A stretch of 64,000 nt of DNA. Source: Candidatus Dormiibacterota bacterium (GTDB taxonomy: Bacteria; Chloroflexota; Dormibacteria; CF-121). The stretch's first letter is position 1, and the number at the start of each line of letters is the position of its first letter. The position numbers and the translations under genes are program-made. A model generated the notes under the pieces. That model made no database searches. It was not told the DNA's origin and saw only the letters and a list, made by a program, of their open reading frames with translations. The DNA lies in the NCBI GenBank assembly GCA_035544955.1, contig DASZZN010000037.1, positions 49,870 through 113,869 of the forward strand, in the 5' to 3' direction. Below, one piece after another: positions 13,700 through 21,915 of the stretch.

Positions 13700-15799
13700 C
13701 TGGACCTGAAGCCCCTCGCCGACCAGCCGGCCGGCACGTTTTCCGTACTGGCCGGTGACCACACGCTGATTCGGCATGCCGCTTGCGCGGTCAAGCTGAA
13801 CGGCGAGTGGTTCGCCAGCACCGCCACTCCTCTTACCCACACGGATCCCTTCGCCCTCCATTGGCAAGCCGGCCCGGCGCTGGCGACGGCCCGGCTGATC
13901 CCGCACGAGGGCGGCGTCGTGATCGAGTGCGAGCTCAATAACGGTGGCGATGCGCCGCTGACCTTCAACGGTTGGCGACCGATCGCGATCGAGGGTGGGG
14001 GCGCTGCTCTGCACGTCGGCGATGAGCCCTGGCGCGCCAGTGCGCTCATCAATGGCTACCAATCGTGGGATTACGCGGGAATCCACCCGCTCGACGAGGC
14101 GATCACGGAGGGCAACCGCAAACCGACCGCCGCGTCGTGGTGGACGGCCGCGATCTGCGACGGCCAGGCGATGTTTGTCAGCCAGGTCCTGAGGGCCAGT
14201 CGTTTCGCGACCGTGTTTCGCTGGCACTACCACCGAGACGAGCACGCCGGCGACGCGCTCCCCACCGACATCCCGACCTTTGTCGCCGAGCAGCACGGCT
14301 CGCCGCTCTCGGAGCCGGAGCAGCGCAGCGGCCTCCCACAGGAGCTTCGGCTGGTGGTGCCGCCACAGACGGGGCTCGTCTCCGATCCCATCCTTCTTCT
14401 CTATGGCGAGGATGGCACTGCCACGCTGCGCAAGGCGCTCACCGCCGCCGGTCACGCCGCAGGCGCGCGGAGCTTCCCGACGGTCCCGCGTGGTTGGTGC
14501 AGCTGGTATCACCTCGGCCTGGCGGTGACGGAAGGCGATGTCGCGCGTCACGCCGCCTTCGTCGCGAGGCGGATGCCGGAGCTGGTCAAGACGTCGGCCA
14601 ACGGCTACCGGCCGGTGATCCAACTCGATGATGGCTGGATGCCGCGCTGGCAGCGCTGGGGCGACTGGGTCGCGAACGAGTTCTTTCCCGGGGGCCTTCA
14701 CGCCCTCGCCACCCGCGTGCACCGGCACCGGTTGGAGATCGGCATCTGGCTCGCCCCCTTTCATGTTGCGGCCGACTCGAAGCTGGCGCAGGCCCATCCG
14801 GATTGGCTGCTCAAGGCGGACGGTGGCACGCCCCTGGTCGATCCACGCCTCAGCCGTGCCTACCACATCCTCGACCCGACGCATCCAGATGCGCAACGCT
14901 TCCTCGACGATCTCTTTCGGAGCCTGCGCAGGGACGGCTTCAGCTATTTCAAGCTCGACTTTCTCTATGGCGCTGCCTACGAAGCCGGCCGGCACGACCC
15001 TGACGTGACCGGGACCCAGGCACTTCGGTCGGGGCTGAAGCGCATCTTCGACGCGGTCAATCCGCCGGGTAAACCGGAGAAGGCCTTCGTGCTCGCCTGC
15101 GGCGCGCCATTGATGCCGATCGTCGGCCTGGTGCACGGCTCGCGCACCGGCGGCGACGTGGCCGCTCCCCAGATGGAAGACGGAAAGGCCATCGCCCCAC
15201 AGATCGGATTTCCGTTGATCCTCTCCATGGCTCGCAACCAGGCGGCCCGGCTCTTCTTCGACCGCACCCTGTTCGCCGTCGACGCCGACGTCGCGATGGC
15301 GGCAGCGCCGCAGCTCACCCCAGACGAGGCGCGGGTGATGATCACGGTCGCGGCGCTTTCGGGTGGCGTCTTCATTCTCAGCGACGACCTCGAAACCCTG
15401 CCGGCGGAGCGGCTGGCGCTGCTGCGCAACGCCAACGTGCTTGGCCTCGTCGGCGGACCCGCGGCCGAGCCGGTACATCTCTTCAGCGCGCCCGAGCGCG
15501 AGGCGCAGGACCATTGGTTCGCGTCCCCCCAGGAGCTGCCACCGCTCTGGGTACGCCCCGACGCTGACGGGAGCACGATCGTCGCCGTCTACAACTGGAG
15601 CGACGCGGCACGGCCGTACCGCCTCCACTTCAGCGAGGTCACCGGCGCCGGAGGAACCTTCGCCGTCGCCGATCTCTGGTCGGCGCGGCGCGGCGGGCGC
15701 GCGCTGGGCGTCAAGACCGATACGCTCCGGCTGACCCTCCCACCGCACAGCGTGCGACTTCTTAAAATGAAACCCGCCGCCGCCCCCGCCCCGCCTTAG
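13700..15799 (+). CDS. Alpha-galactosidase, glycoside hydrolase family 36
   Basis: A GH36 enzyme releasing alpha-linked galactose. The catalytic barrel shows RGWCSWYHLGL, QLDDGWMPRWQRWGDW, the nucleophile in FKLDFLYG and the acid/base region in GSRTGGDVA; INGYQSWDYAGIHP belongs to the substrate loop. A C-terminal beta-sandwich ends the protein. The N-terminal beta-sandwich typical of GH36 is also encoded (GTFSVLAGDHTLIRHAACAV onward), yet there is no ATG, GTG or TTG in frame before 13919. A CTG at 13700 (or 13706) gives 699 residues, the usual family length. No signal peptide, so probably cytoplasmic, acting on raffinose-type sugars or plant galactosides. No sugar transporter is adjacent. Confidence 0.85.
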   Translation: MDLKPLADQPAGTFSVLAGDHTLIRHAACAVKLNGEWFASTATPLTHTDPFALHWQAGPALATARLIPHEGGVVIECELNNGGDAPLTFNGWRPIAIEGGGAALHVGDEPWRASALINGYQSWDYAGIHPLDEAITEGNRKPTAASWWTAAICDGQAMFVSQVLRASRFATVFRWHYHRDEHAGDALPTDIPTFVAEQHGSPLSEPEQRSGLPQELRLVVPPQTGLVSDPILLLYGEDGTATLRKALTAAGHAAGARSFPTVPRGWCSWYHLGLAVTEGDVARHAAFVARRMPELVKTSANGYRPVIQLDDGWMPRWQRWGDWVANEFFPGGLHALATRVHRHRLEIGIWLAPFHVAADSKLAQAHPDWLLKADGGTPLVDPRLSRAYHILDPTHPDAQRFLDDLFRSLRRDGFSYFKLDFLYGAAYEAGRHDPDVTGTQALRSGLKRIFDAVNPPGKPEKAFVLACGAPLMPIVGLVHGSRTGGDVAAPQMEDGKAIAPQIGFPLILSMARNQAARLFFDRTLFAVDADVAMAAAPQLTPDEARVMITVAALSGGVFILSDDLETLPAERLALLRNANVLGLVGGPAAEPVHLFSAPEREAQDHWFASPQELPPLWVRPDADGSTIVAVYNWSDAARPYRLHFSEVTGAGGTFAVADLWSARRGGRALGVKTDTLRLTLPPHSVRLLKMKPAAAPAPP

Positions 15800-15819
15800 C
15801 GGACGGCCCTCAAACCACT

Positions 15820-16416
15820 ATGCGCCGTGTGCTGTTCTACCGCCTGTACGATGTCGTCCCTGCCCGGCTTACCGAGCTGGAGAACGAGGCGCGCGCCTTC
15901 TCCCGCAGCCGCGCCTGGCGGGGCGATGCCTTCTGGCTCGCGACCGAGAACACCCCCGATCTGTTCGCCATGGAGTACTTCCGGCACGCGCGCAACGAGG
16001 AAGGCCCTGGCCTGTCGGCCGCCGGCTTTCTGCGTCTCCTCGGCGATGAGACCGATGCCATCGCGACACTCTATTTCATGAATGACGTCTCGCAACGCTT
16101 TCACGCACGGGCGGTCCTCAAGGACGACGAAAACCCGATCGCCAAGCTGCGCAACCTCGATATCCGCCAGGGACGCCTGCCGTCGGGAATGCCGATCGAG
16201 GATGTGCTCGCGGCCCGCCCGGTGATCAAGAAGATGGAGGGCGAGCCGATCACGTTCTATCCGCCGACCTACCGTCCCAATCCGTACTTCCGGCGCGACA
16301 AGCCGGGAATGTGGGGCTTCAGCCTGCGCGGCATCCGCGACTTCGCTCCCTCCTTCCTCGAGGCCGAGGCGGAGGCGATGCGCATTTATCGAGGCTTTCG
16401 CCGGCTCAACCCGTGA
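15820..16416 (+). CDS. Conserved hypothetical protein (198 aa)
   Basis: A soluble protein without a recognised domain. The sequence is rich in aromatic and charged residues (FYRLYDVVPARLTELE at the start, TFYPPTYRPNPYFRRDKPG near residue 150, and EAEAEAMRIYRGFRRL at the end). It overlaps the following hydrolase gene by 4 bp (GTGA), so the two are coupled. No metal motif, no membrane segment. The ATG start follows the GH36 stop by 20 bp. Function unknown. Confidence 0.6.
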   Translation: MRRVLFYRLYDVVPARLTELENEARAFSRSRAWRGDAFWLATENTPDLFAMEYFRHARNEEGPGLSAAGFLRLLGDETDAIATLYFMNDVSQRFHARAVLKDDENPIAKLRNLDIRQGRLPSGMPIEDVLAARPVIKKMEGEPITFYPPTYRPNPYFRRDKPGMWGFSLRGIRDFAPSFLEAEAEAMRIYRGFRRLNP

Positions 16417-17279
16417 ACGAGTCGACCGTCACGCTCAAGACCGCGGATGGGCTTGATCTGTTTGTCCGCCGCTGGCAGGCCGAGGAGATCCCGCACCGCT
16501 GGACCTTCGTCGTCGTGCATGGGTTGGGCGAGCACGGCGAGCGCTACCGGCATCTAGCGGAGTGGTTCGCACCCCTGGGCGCCACCGTTTATGCGATGGA
16601 CCAACGCGGCCACGGGAAGAGTGGCGGCCCGCGAGGACACGCACCCAGCCTCAATGCGCTGCTCGACGACATCGACGCTGTCGTCATGCGCGCGCGAGCG
16701 GAAAGCGGTGAGCCGGTGGTGCTGATCGGCCACTCGTTTGGTGGGCTGATGGCGATCGCCTACACGCTAGTCCACCCGGATCGCATCGACAGGGCGGTCT
16801 TCTCGGCGCCGTTGTTGATACCCAAGGTCAAAGTGCCCGCCTGGAAGCGGCCGTTGACGAAGGTCCTCCCCAGGCTCGCGCCACGCCTCGCCGTCTCCAA
16901 CGAAGTCGACGCCAACCTGCTGAGCCATGATCCCGAGATCGCCCGTCGCTACGCGTCGGATCCGCTCGTGCACGACCGCATCACCGGTGGCCTGTATGGG
17001 GACACGATCGCCCGCGGAGAGGAGTTCATCGCCCGAGCCGGCGAGATCCGCGTTCCCTTTCTCCTCATGCATGGCCGCGACGACCGTATCGTCGATCCAG
17101 TGGGCAGCCAGCGTTTCTTTGCCGGGGCGACAGCACCCGAGCGAGCCTTCTGCGTTTACCCCGGCATGTACCACGAGATCTTCAACGAGGTCGAGCGGGA
17201 GAAAGTCTTTCAGGACGTCGAGAGCTGGTTGACGCAGCGCACCGACGCCCACCTCACCGGCTGGAACCCCCCGCCCTGA
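16413..17279 (+). CDS. Alpha/beta hydrolase, monoacylglycerol lipase-like
   Basis: A 288-residue serine hydrolase: oxyanion-hole motif VVHGLGEHGERY (about residue 32), nucleophile elbow GHSFGG (about residue 110), acid in LLMHGRDDRIVDP and histidine in YPGMYHEIFNE near the C-terminus. The HGxGEHxxRY pattern and the DQRGHGKSGGPRGH loop are specific for the monoglyceride lipase/lysophospholipase group. It is cytoplasmic and would hydrolyse monoacylglycerols or lysophospholipids. The start is the GTG overlapping the preceding stop; an upstream extension in the same frame is antisense-like noise. It is coupled to dtd downstream by TGATG. Confidence 0.9.
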   Translation: MNESTVTLKTADGLDLFVRRWQAEEIPHRWTFVVVHGLGEHGERYRHLAEWFAPLGATVYAMDQRGHGKSGGPRGHAPSLNALLDDIDAVVMRARAESGEPVVLIGHSFGGLMAIAYTLVHPDRIDRAVFSAPLLIPKVKVPAWKRPLTKVLPRLAPRLAVSNEVDANLLSHDPEIARRYASDPLVHDRITGGLYGDTIARGEEFIARAGEIRVPFLLMHGRDDRIVDPVGSQRFFAGATAPERAFCVYPGMYHEIFNEVEREKVFQDVESWLTQRTDAHLTGWNPPP

Positions 17280-17737
17280 TGCGCACCGTGGTGCAGCGCG
17301 TCACCACGGCCTCGGTCCGATGGGACGGTGGGGAGGCGTCGATCGGCCCGGGCTATTGCCTGCTGGTGGGCGTCGCGGACACCGACCAGGAGCGCGACGC
17401 CGACTATCTCGCCGACAAGATCCTCAAGCTGCGCGTTTTCAGCGACGAGGCCGGCAAATTCAACCTGAGCGCGATCCAGGTCAAGGCGGCCCTCCTGGTC
17501 GTCTCGCAATTCACGCTCTTCGCCGACGCCCGCGGGCAGAACCGGCCGAGCTTCCTGCAGGCCGCCCGCCCGGAGCAAGGCCGGCCGCTGCTCGAGCGGT
17601 TCATCGCCCGGTTGCGCGAGAGTGGGCTGGCGGTGGAGACCGGCTCCTTCGGTGCGCAGATGGACGTGGAACTCGTCAACGACGGGCCAGTCACGATCGT
17701 TTTGAGCACCGACGCCTGGGACCCACGGATCGGCTGA
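17279..17737 (+). CDS. dtd: D-aminoacyl-tRNA deacylase
   Basis: Dtd hydrolyses D-amino acids mischarged on tRNA. The 152-residue protein is full length and has both active-site motifs, SQFTLFAD (about residues 77-84) and NDGPVTI (about 137-143), plus the N-terminal MRTVVQRV. The ATG overlaps the TGA of the lipase gene, so the two are co-translated. No regulatory signal of its own. Confidence 0.95.
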   Translation: MRTVVQRVTTASVRWDGGEASIGPGYCLLVGVADTDQERDADYLADKILKLRVFSDEAGKFNLSAIQVKAALLVVSQFTLFADARGQNRPSFLQAARPEQGRPLLERFIARLRESGLAVETGSFGAQMDVELVNDGPVTIVLSTDAWDPRIG

Positions 17738-17909
17738 CCCGTCCTGCGTAGCGCGCCGTAGACATCTACGACGGGCAGCGTAGGGGCGTGTGAAGCGCCT
17801 GTGCGCAAGCGTTCATGACACGCGACAGCATGGCGGCAGCCGGTGACGTAACACCCGGCTTAATGTCGTGAACGTGTGGCGGCGGTAGCCTGAGGCCGAG
17901 GACATTGCC

Positions 17910-18452
17910 ATGGTCATCAAGATGACGAACCGCCTGCTGAGCATCGTCCTTGCGATTGCCTTGACGAGCGGGATCGCCGCCCACGCGGCGCAGGCGCCGC
18001 AGCGGCCGCTGGCGCCGCTCTCGCTTCCCGCCACGCTGCAAACGGCCGCCAGCCATGTCGGCGAAACAGCCACCGGCGCGATCGATCCGACCGCCGCGAT
18101 CCGAGCCGCGTATCAGCGGAACCGTGTGGCCCTCGAGCATCTGCGCCAGCAGGCCTCGCCGCTGAAAGGCAGCGCGCGTGCCGCCTTCGAGCAGTTCATC
18201 TCGGACCAGGAACTGGCCTTGACCCAAACCGAGAGGACGGCGCTGGCCACCAGCCGGCCGGCGGTGTCGAGCTCGATCGCGGCGATGGACAAGGTCGTAG
18301 CCGCCGCCGATGCGGAACTGAACCGTGAGCTCTCACAGAACAGCGGCGCCAACTCGAGCGACTCCAAGCAGGACGGCCGCGCGCAGTCGAAGGGTGAGTC
18401 CGACAAGTCCGGCGGGTCGCAGGGCAAGAACTCTCAGAGCGGCAACCACTAA
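17910..18452 (+). CDS. Secreted hypothetical protein with low-complexity tail (180 aa)
   Basis: A signal peptide (LLSIVLAIALTSGIAAHAAQA) is followed by a helical domain with repeated Arg/Ala/Gln (residues about 65-130) and a hydrophilic tail rich in Ser, Gly, Lys and Gln with pseudo-repeats (SDSKQDGRAQSKGESDKSGG). Such tails often tether a protein to the wall or act as linkers. A TAGCCT hexamer 16 nt upstream and a GCCGAGG box suggest a short leader. A DUF5667-like cell-surface helix is a possible relative but I cannot confirm it. Confidence 0.6.
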   Translation: MVIKMTNRLLSIVLAIALTSGIAAHAAQAPQRPLAPLSLPATLQTAASHVGETATGAIDPTAAIRAAYQRNRVALEHLRQQASPLKGSARAAFEQFISDQELALTQTERTALATSRPAVSSSIAAMDKVVAAADAELNRELSQNSGANSSDSKQDGRAQSKGESDKSGGSQGKNSQSGNH

Positions 18453-18473
18453 GACTCGCCGCAACCCAACGCC

Positions 18474-19140
18474 TTAGGCGACAGCCTCTTGTCGGCGGCG
18501 ACCCCAGCGGAGGCGAATGGCCAGGTAACCGGCGGTAATCAGAGGCAACACCCACAGGACGATTAGGAGAACCACCGACAAAACGACGCCGATGACCTGG
18601 AGTGCCGATGCGCTCGTACACGAAGTTTGGATATTGCCTGCGGAATCGGTGGAAGCCGTGCAGCTATTCCCGCCACCGCCGATTACCCCGACGTGGGCAG
18701 CGATGAGAGCGAAGTAGAAGATGCTGAGGTAGCCCCCCCGGCGGCAGCAGCGTGCCGATGACCTTGTCTCGCAGCTTCCAGGCGGGCGAGATCCAGAGAA
18801 GGATGACGCCAACCGGCCACAGAAACGGGAGGAGGACGATAGAGGCGATTTCCAAAATGCCAGGCTGGTAGGGTTCGGGTCGCGCACCCGGCTGAATCGA
18901 AGCGAAGACCTCGGGCCGCCGGCCGGCCTCGGACACGACCGCATCGGGTTCACCAAGGCGGTCGAGGATGTTGAGGATCGTCGCGTCCGTCTCCTGCGGC
19001 TCGCGGCTGCGCGCCTCGGCGACGTGGGCCCGCATATCCTCGATCAGCTCATCGCGGACGCTTGATGGGAGGTCGGCTGCCGCGGCGCGCAGCCGGGCGA
19101 GGTAGCCTTCGATCAGCTGGTCAGCATGGGGCGCGGTCAT
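18474..19140 (-). pseudogene. HAAS/DUF1700-type membrane protein gene, frameshifted at a C7 run
   Basis: The N-terminal half (from ATG at 19140) has the HAAS signature: LIEGYLARLRAAAADLP, then ELIEDMRAHVAEA and ILDRLGEPDAV, followed by two membrane segments. At 18733-18739 lies a run of seven C, after which the coding frame shifts by one; the second frame continues with IFYFALIAAHVGVI and a last membrane segment to a TAA/TGA near 18474. Sequencing or assembly error is possible. HAAS proteins are the usual partners of PadR-like regulators, and here the padR stop overlaps the ATG by 4 bp. Confidence 0.8.
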
Positions 19141-19475
19141 GATCTCGTGCCCTCCTGGAGGATTCCGTCGACGGCGCCACGAAAGCTCACCCATTCGTTC
19201 TTGAAGCCTGCCAACGCCCGACGACCTTCGCCTGTGAGCTCGTAGTAGCGTCGCGGCGGCCCGTCCGTCGACTCCCGCCATTCCGTTTTCACCAACCCGT
19301 CCCGCCGAAGCCGGCTGAGGAGCGGGTAGAGTGTGCCCTCGGTCGTGAGCAGGCCGGTCTTGCCCAGGGCCTCGATCATCTCGAAGGCGTAGCGCGGTGT
19401 CTTCACGATCAGCGCCATGACGCAGTACTCCAATGCCCCGCGGCGCATCTGGCTGACGAGTCCGTCCGCCGGCAC
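19137..19475 (-). CDS. PadR-family transcriptional regulator
   Basis: A 112-residue winged-helix regulator: RRGALEYCVMALIVKTPRYA at the start, then EGTLYPLLSRLRRDGLVKTEW (recognition helix and wing) and RRYYELTGEGRRAL, all PadR hallmarks. The start is the GTG at 19475, preceded 6 nt upstream by TACATT, consistent with a leaderless mRNA. It is translationally coupled to the HAAS membrane gene and probably represses its own operon. Confidence 0.9.
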   Translation of the reverse strand: MPADGLVSQMRRGALEYCVMALIVKTPRYAFEMIEALGKTGLLTTEGTLYPLLSRLRRDGLVKTEWRESTDGPPRRYYELTGEGRRALAGFKNEWVSFRGAVDGILQEGTRS

Positions 19476-19481
19476 CTCTGC

Positions 19482-19487
19482 AATGTA
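19482..19487 (-). promoter_or_regulatory. -10-like hexamer TACATT for padR
   Basis: Lies 6 nt before the GTG start of padR on the minus strand, in a leaderless arrangement. Confidence 0.55.
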
Positions 19488-19567
19488 GCACAAGCTTCCT
19501 TGCTTCGCAAGGTACCCGTGACACAACCCGCCAACGCCGCTGGCTGGTGCGTTATCGGCGCGTGGTG

Positions 19568-19573
19568 TATCCT
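19568..19573 (+). promoter_or_regulatory. -10-like hexamer TATCCT for the CapA gene
   Basis: Lies 8 nt before the TTG start at 19582, with no Shine-Dalgarno sequence in between. Confidence 0.55.
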
Positions 19574-19581
19574 ACCGGCGC

Positions 19582-20679
19582 TTGAAGCGTCGTTCCCTGG
19601 TCCCGCTGCTCATGTTGCCGCTGATGGCAGCCTGCTCCGCGCCCACCAGCGGCCCCACCGGAAGCTCACCAATCGCGGCGCACGCCACCACACCGACTGC
19701 GACTCCCACGCCGACGCCAACTCCCACGCCTCCGGCGCTGAGCCTCACCAGCATTTTTGGCGACAACAAGCCAGACCTGAGCCTGTACGACCCGTCTCAG
19801 CTCCGCGTGATCATCGCCACCGGTGACGTGATTCCGGCCCGCGAGGTGAATTACCAGACGGTCATCCATAAGGACTGGCTCTACCCCTGGCGGCAAACCG
19901 CCGACTATCTCAAGACCGGTGACTTGCTCTACATCAACCTCGAGGCACCGCTGATCAAGAACTGCCCGATCATCCACGGTGGCTTCAAGTTCTGCGGCGA
20001 CGCGCGAGCGATCGCCGGACTCGACTACGCCGGTGTCAACGTGGCCAACCTGGCTAACAACCACCTGACGAATTTCGGACCGGCCGGCACCAACGAGACA
20101 CAGATCCTGCTCTCGAAGCATGGCATCGGCATGTCGGGGCTCGGCCTCTACGAGATTCGCGATATCCGCGGCGTCAAGTTCGCCTTCCTCGGGTTCAACG
20201 GGGTCGGCACCCACATCGACCGGGCGGAGTTGAAACGCGAGATCGACCTGGTACGTCCCCAGGCGGACGTCGTCGTGGTCAGCTTTCACTGGGGCAAGGA
20301 GTACGAATTGCTACCGGTCGCGGGTGCCGGCATCGCACCCGACAACCCGCGGGAGATCGGCCACCTCGCCATCGACGACGGCGCCGACCTCGTCATCGGC
20401 AACCACCCGCACTGGGTGCAACCGGTCGAGATCTACAAGGACCGGCTGATCACCTATGCGCACGGCAACTTCATCTTCGATCAGATGTGGTCGCAGGAGA
20501 CCCGCGAAGGGATGGTCGGCCGCTACACCTTTTACGGCACGCGACTGGTCCGGGTCGACTACCGACCGGTGGTGATCGACAACTACGCCGTGCCGCGCTG
20601 GCTGGACGAGACCACCGGCGAGGGGAAGGCGATCATCGACCGCGTCGCTAAGGCGTCGCAGCAGCTCGCTGCGGGGTGA
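19582..20679 (+). CDS. CapA-family metallophosphatase-like lipoprotein
   Basis: A 365-residue lipoprotein: signal ending LMAAC, then a Thr/Pro linker (TPTATPTPTPTPTP), then the CapA/PgsA calcineurin-like domain with ATGDVIP, YINLEAPL, NVANLANNHLTNFG, VVSFHWGKEYE, IGNHPHWVQP and YAHGNFIFDQ, covering the metal-binding His/Asp/Asn set. CapA-like proteins take part in poly-gamma-glutamate or capsule anchoring; here no other pgs genes are nearby, so an envelope phosphatase role is equally possible. It overlaps the 3' end of the opposing glycosyltransferase gene by 32 bp. Confidence 0.9.
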   Translation: MKRRSLVPLLMLPLMAACSAPTSGPTGSSPIAAHATTPTATPTPTPTPTPPALSLTSIFGDNKPDLSLYDPSQLRVIIATGDVIPAREVNYQTVIHKDWLYPWRQTADYLKTGDLLYINLEAPLIKNCPIIHGGFKFCGDARAIAGLDYAGVNVANLANNHLTNFGPAGTNETQILLSKHGIGMSGLGLYEIRDIRGVKFAFLGFNGVGTHIDRAELKREIDLVRPQADVVVVSFHWGKEYELLPVAGAGIAPDNPREIGHLAIDDGADLVIGNHPHWVQPVEIYKDRLITYAHGNFIFDQMWSQETREGMVGRYTFYGTRLVRVDYRPVVIDNYAVPRWLDETTGEGKAIIDRVAKASQQLAAG

Positions 20680-21766
20680 CCGCCGCGGCCTCCGCGCCGT
20701 CCGGTGAGGGGAAGGCCTCGACCTCGACCGACCCCTGCCGGTAGACGGCAAGGTACCGTTCCGCCATGTGGCGCGGGCTGAAGCGCTCGCGTGCGACAGT
20801 GGCGCAGCGCGCCCGGTCGATCTGGTCGAGGCGGTGGGCACCCTCCACCAGGTCGTCGACGTCTTCGGCCAGGAAGCCGGTGACGCCTTCCTCGATCAGC
20901 TCGGGCGTGGAGCCGACGCGCAGCGCCAGGATCGGTGTGCCAGCCACCATGCATTCGACCATGGCGAGCCCAAACGGCTCGGCCCACTGCAGGGGGAAGA
21001 TCCCAGCGGCGGCTCGCGAGATGAGCCGCGCCTTCTGGGCGCCGGCGACATTGGGATAGTACTCGACCGTCGGGCTGAGGAAGGGCTCAACCTGCTCTTC
21101 GAAGTACCGCAGGCCTTCCCCGGAGCGCTCCACTTTCCCGGCCAGGATCAGCTTGCGGCCGGCCCGCTGCGCCACCTTGATGGCGAGGTGCTGGCCTTTG
21201 TCGGGTGTGATGCGAGCGACCTCGATCAGGTAGCGCTCGTGGGCGGCACTCGGTGGCGCCGCCGGGAGCTCGACGGCGTTGTGGACGATACCGGCCAGCT
21301 TGATGTCGGGGGCGCTCGCCGCCTGGGCCAGGCTGATGGCACATAGGCGAGCCCGCTCGTCCACCTCTTGGTAGAAGGTGCACATCGGTTCGGACAGCTC
21401 GCCGTGCATGGTGTGGACCACCACCGGCGCCAGCCCACTCTGGAGGGCCAGCAGCAGGCCCTCGAAACCGGTGTGATCGTGGATGACGTCGAAGTGGCGG
21501 ATGCCCATCGCGTCGTAAACCCGGGCCAAATACGTCGCCTGCCGGGCGGCCTCCGCCGATCCTCCGAGATCGTGGCTCCAGGCGACGTCCGCCAGCATCG
21601 TCACCCCCGCCGCCGATCCTTCCGCGCCGAAGACGGTGACCTCGTGGCCCATGCGGCGCAGCTCGGTGTGGAGCAGATGCACCACCAGCTCAGTGCCTCC
21701 GTAGCCCTTCGGCGGCAGAGGGTACCAGGCTGGTGCGACGATCGCGATCCGAAGCGCGTCGTCCAC
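20648..21766 (-). CDS. Glycosyltransferase family 4 (trehalose/mannose type)
   Basis: A GT-B enzyme: N-terminal Rossmann half begins RIAIVAPAWYPLPPKGYGGTE, which is the classic GT4 acceptor-side loop, and the C-terminal half has LIEVARITPDKGQH, PNVAGAQKARLI, and the donor-binding E-x7-E in AEPFGLAMVECMVAGTPI. It transfers sugar from a nucleotide donor to an unknown acceptor at the cytoplasmic side. GTG at 21766 is chosen because GGAGG lies 8 nt upstream; an earlier GTG at 21775 overlaps that box. Long C-terminal tail rich in Ala. Stands alone next to the CapA gene. Confidence 0.9.
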   Translation of the reverse strand: MDDALRIAIVAPAWYPLPPKGYGGTELVVHLLHTELRRMGHEVTVFGAEGSAAGVTMLADVAWSHDLGGSAEAARQATYLARVYDAMGIRHFDVIHDHTGFEGLLLALQSGLAPVVVHTMHGELSEPMCTFYQEVDERARLCAISLAQAASAPDIKLAGIVHNAVELPAAPPSAAHERYLIEVARITPDKGQHLAIKVAQRAGRKLILAGKVERSGEGLRYFEEQVEPFLSPTVEYYPNVAGAQKARLISRAAAGIFPLQWAEPFGLAMVECMVAGTPILALRVGSTPELIEEGVTGFLAEDVDDLVEGAHRLDQIDRARCATVARERFSPRHMAERYLAVYRQGSVEVEAFPSPDGAEAAAVTPQRAAATP

Positions 21767-21915
21767 CCGGTTCACCTCCTCCCACCCCGCGGGGGCCAGC
21801 CCGATGATAGCGGTCGGCTGAGACCCAACTGTTTATGGAAAAGGTGATAGCCGTCTGATGATCATGCGGGTGCGTCACCAGATGTCGCTTTTTCTGATGA
21901 GGGAGGCGTAAAGTT

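Noticed and set aside
13241..15748. An 835-residue open frame on the minus strand
   Set aside because: It lies fully antisense to the GH36 alpha-galactosidase, is arginine/glycine-rich without motifs, and is a high-GC shadow frame.
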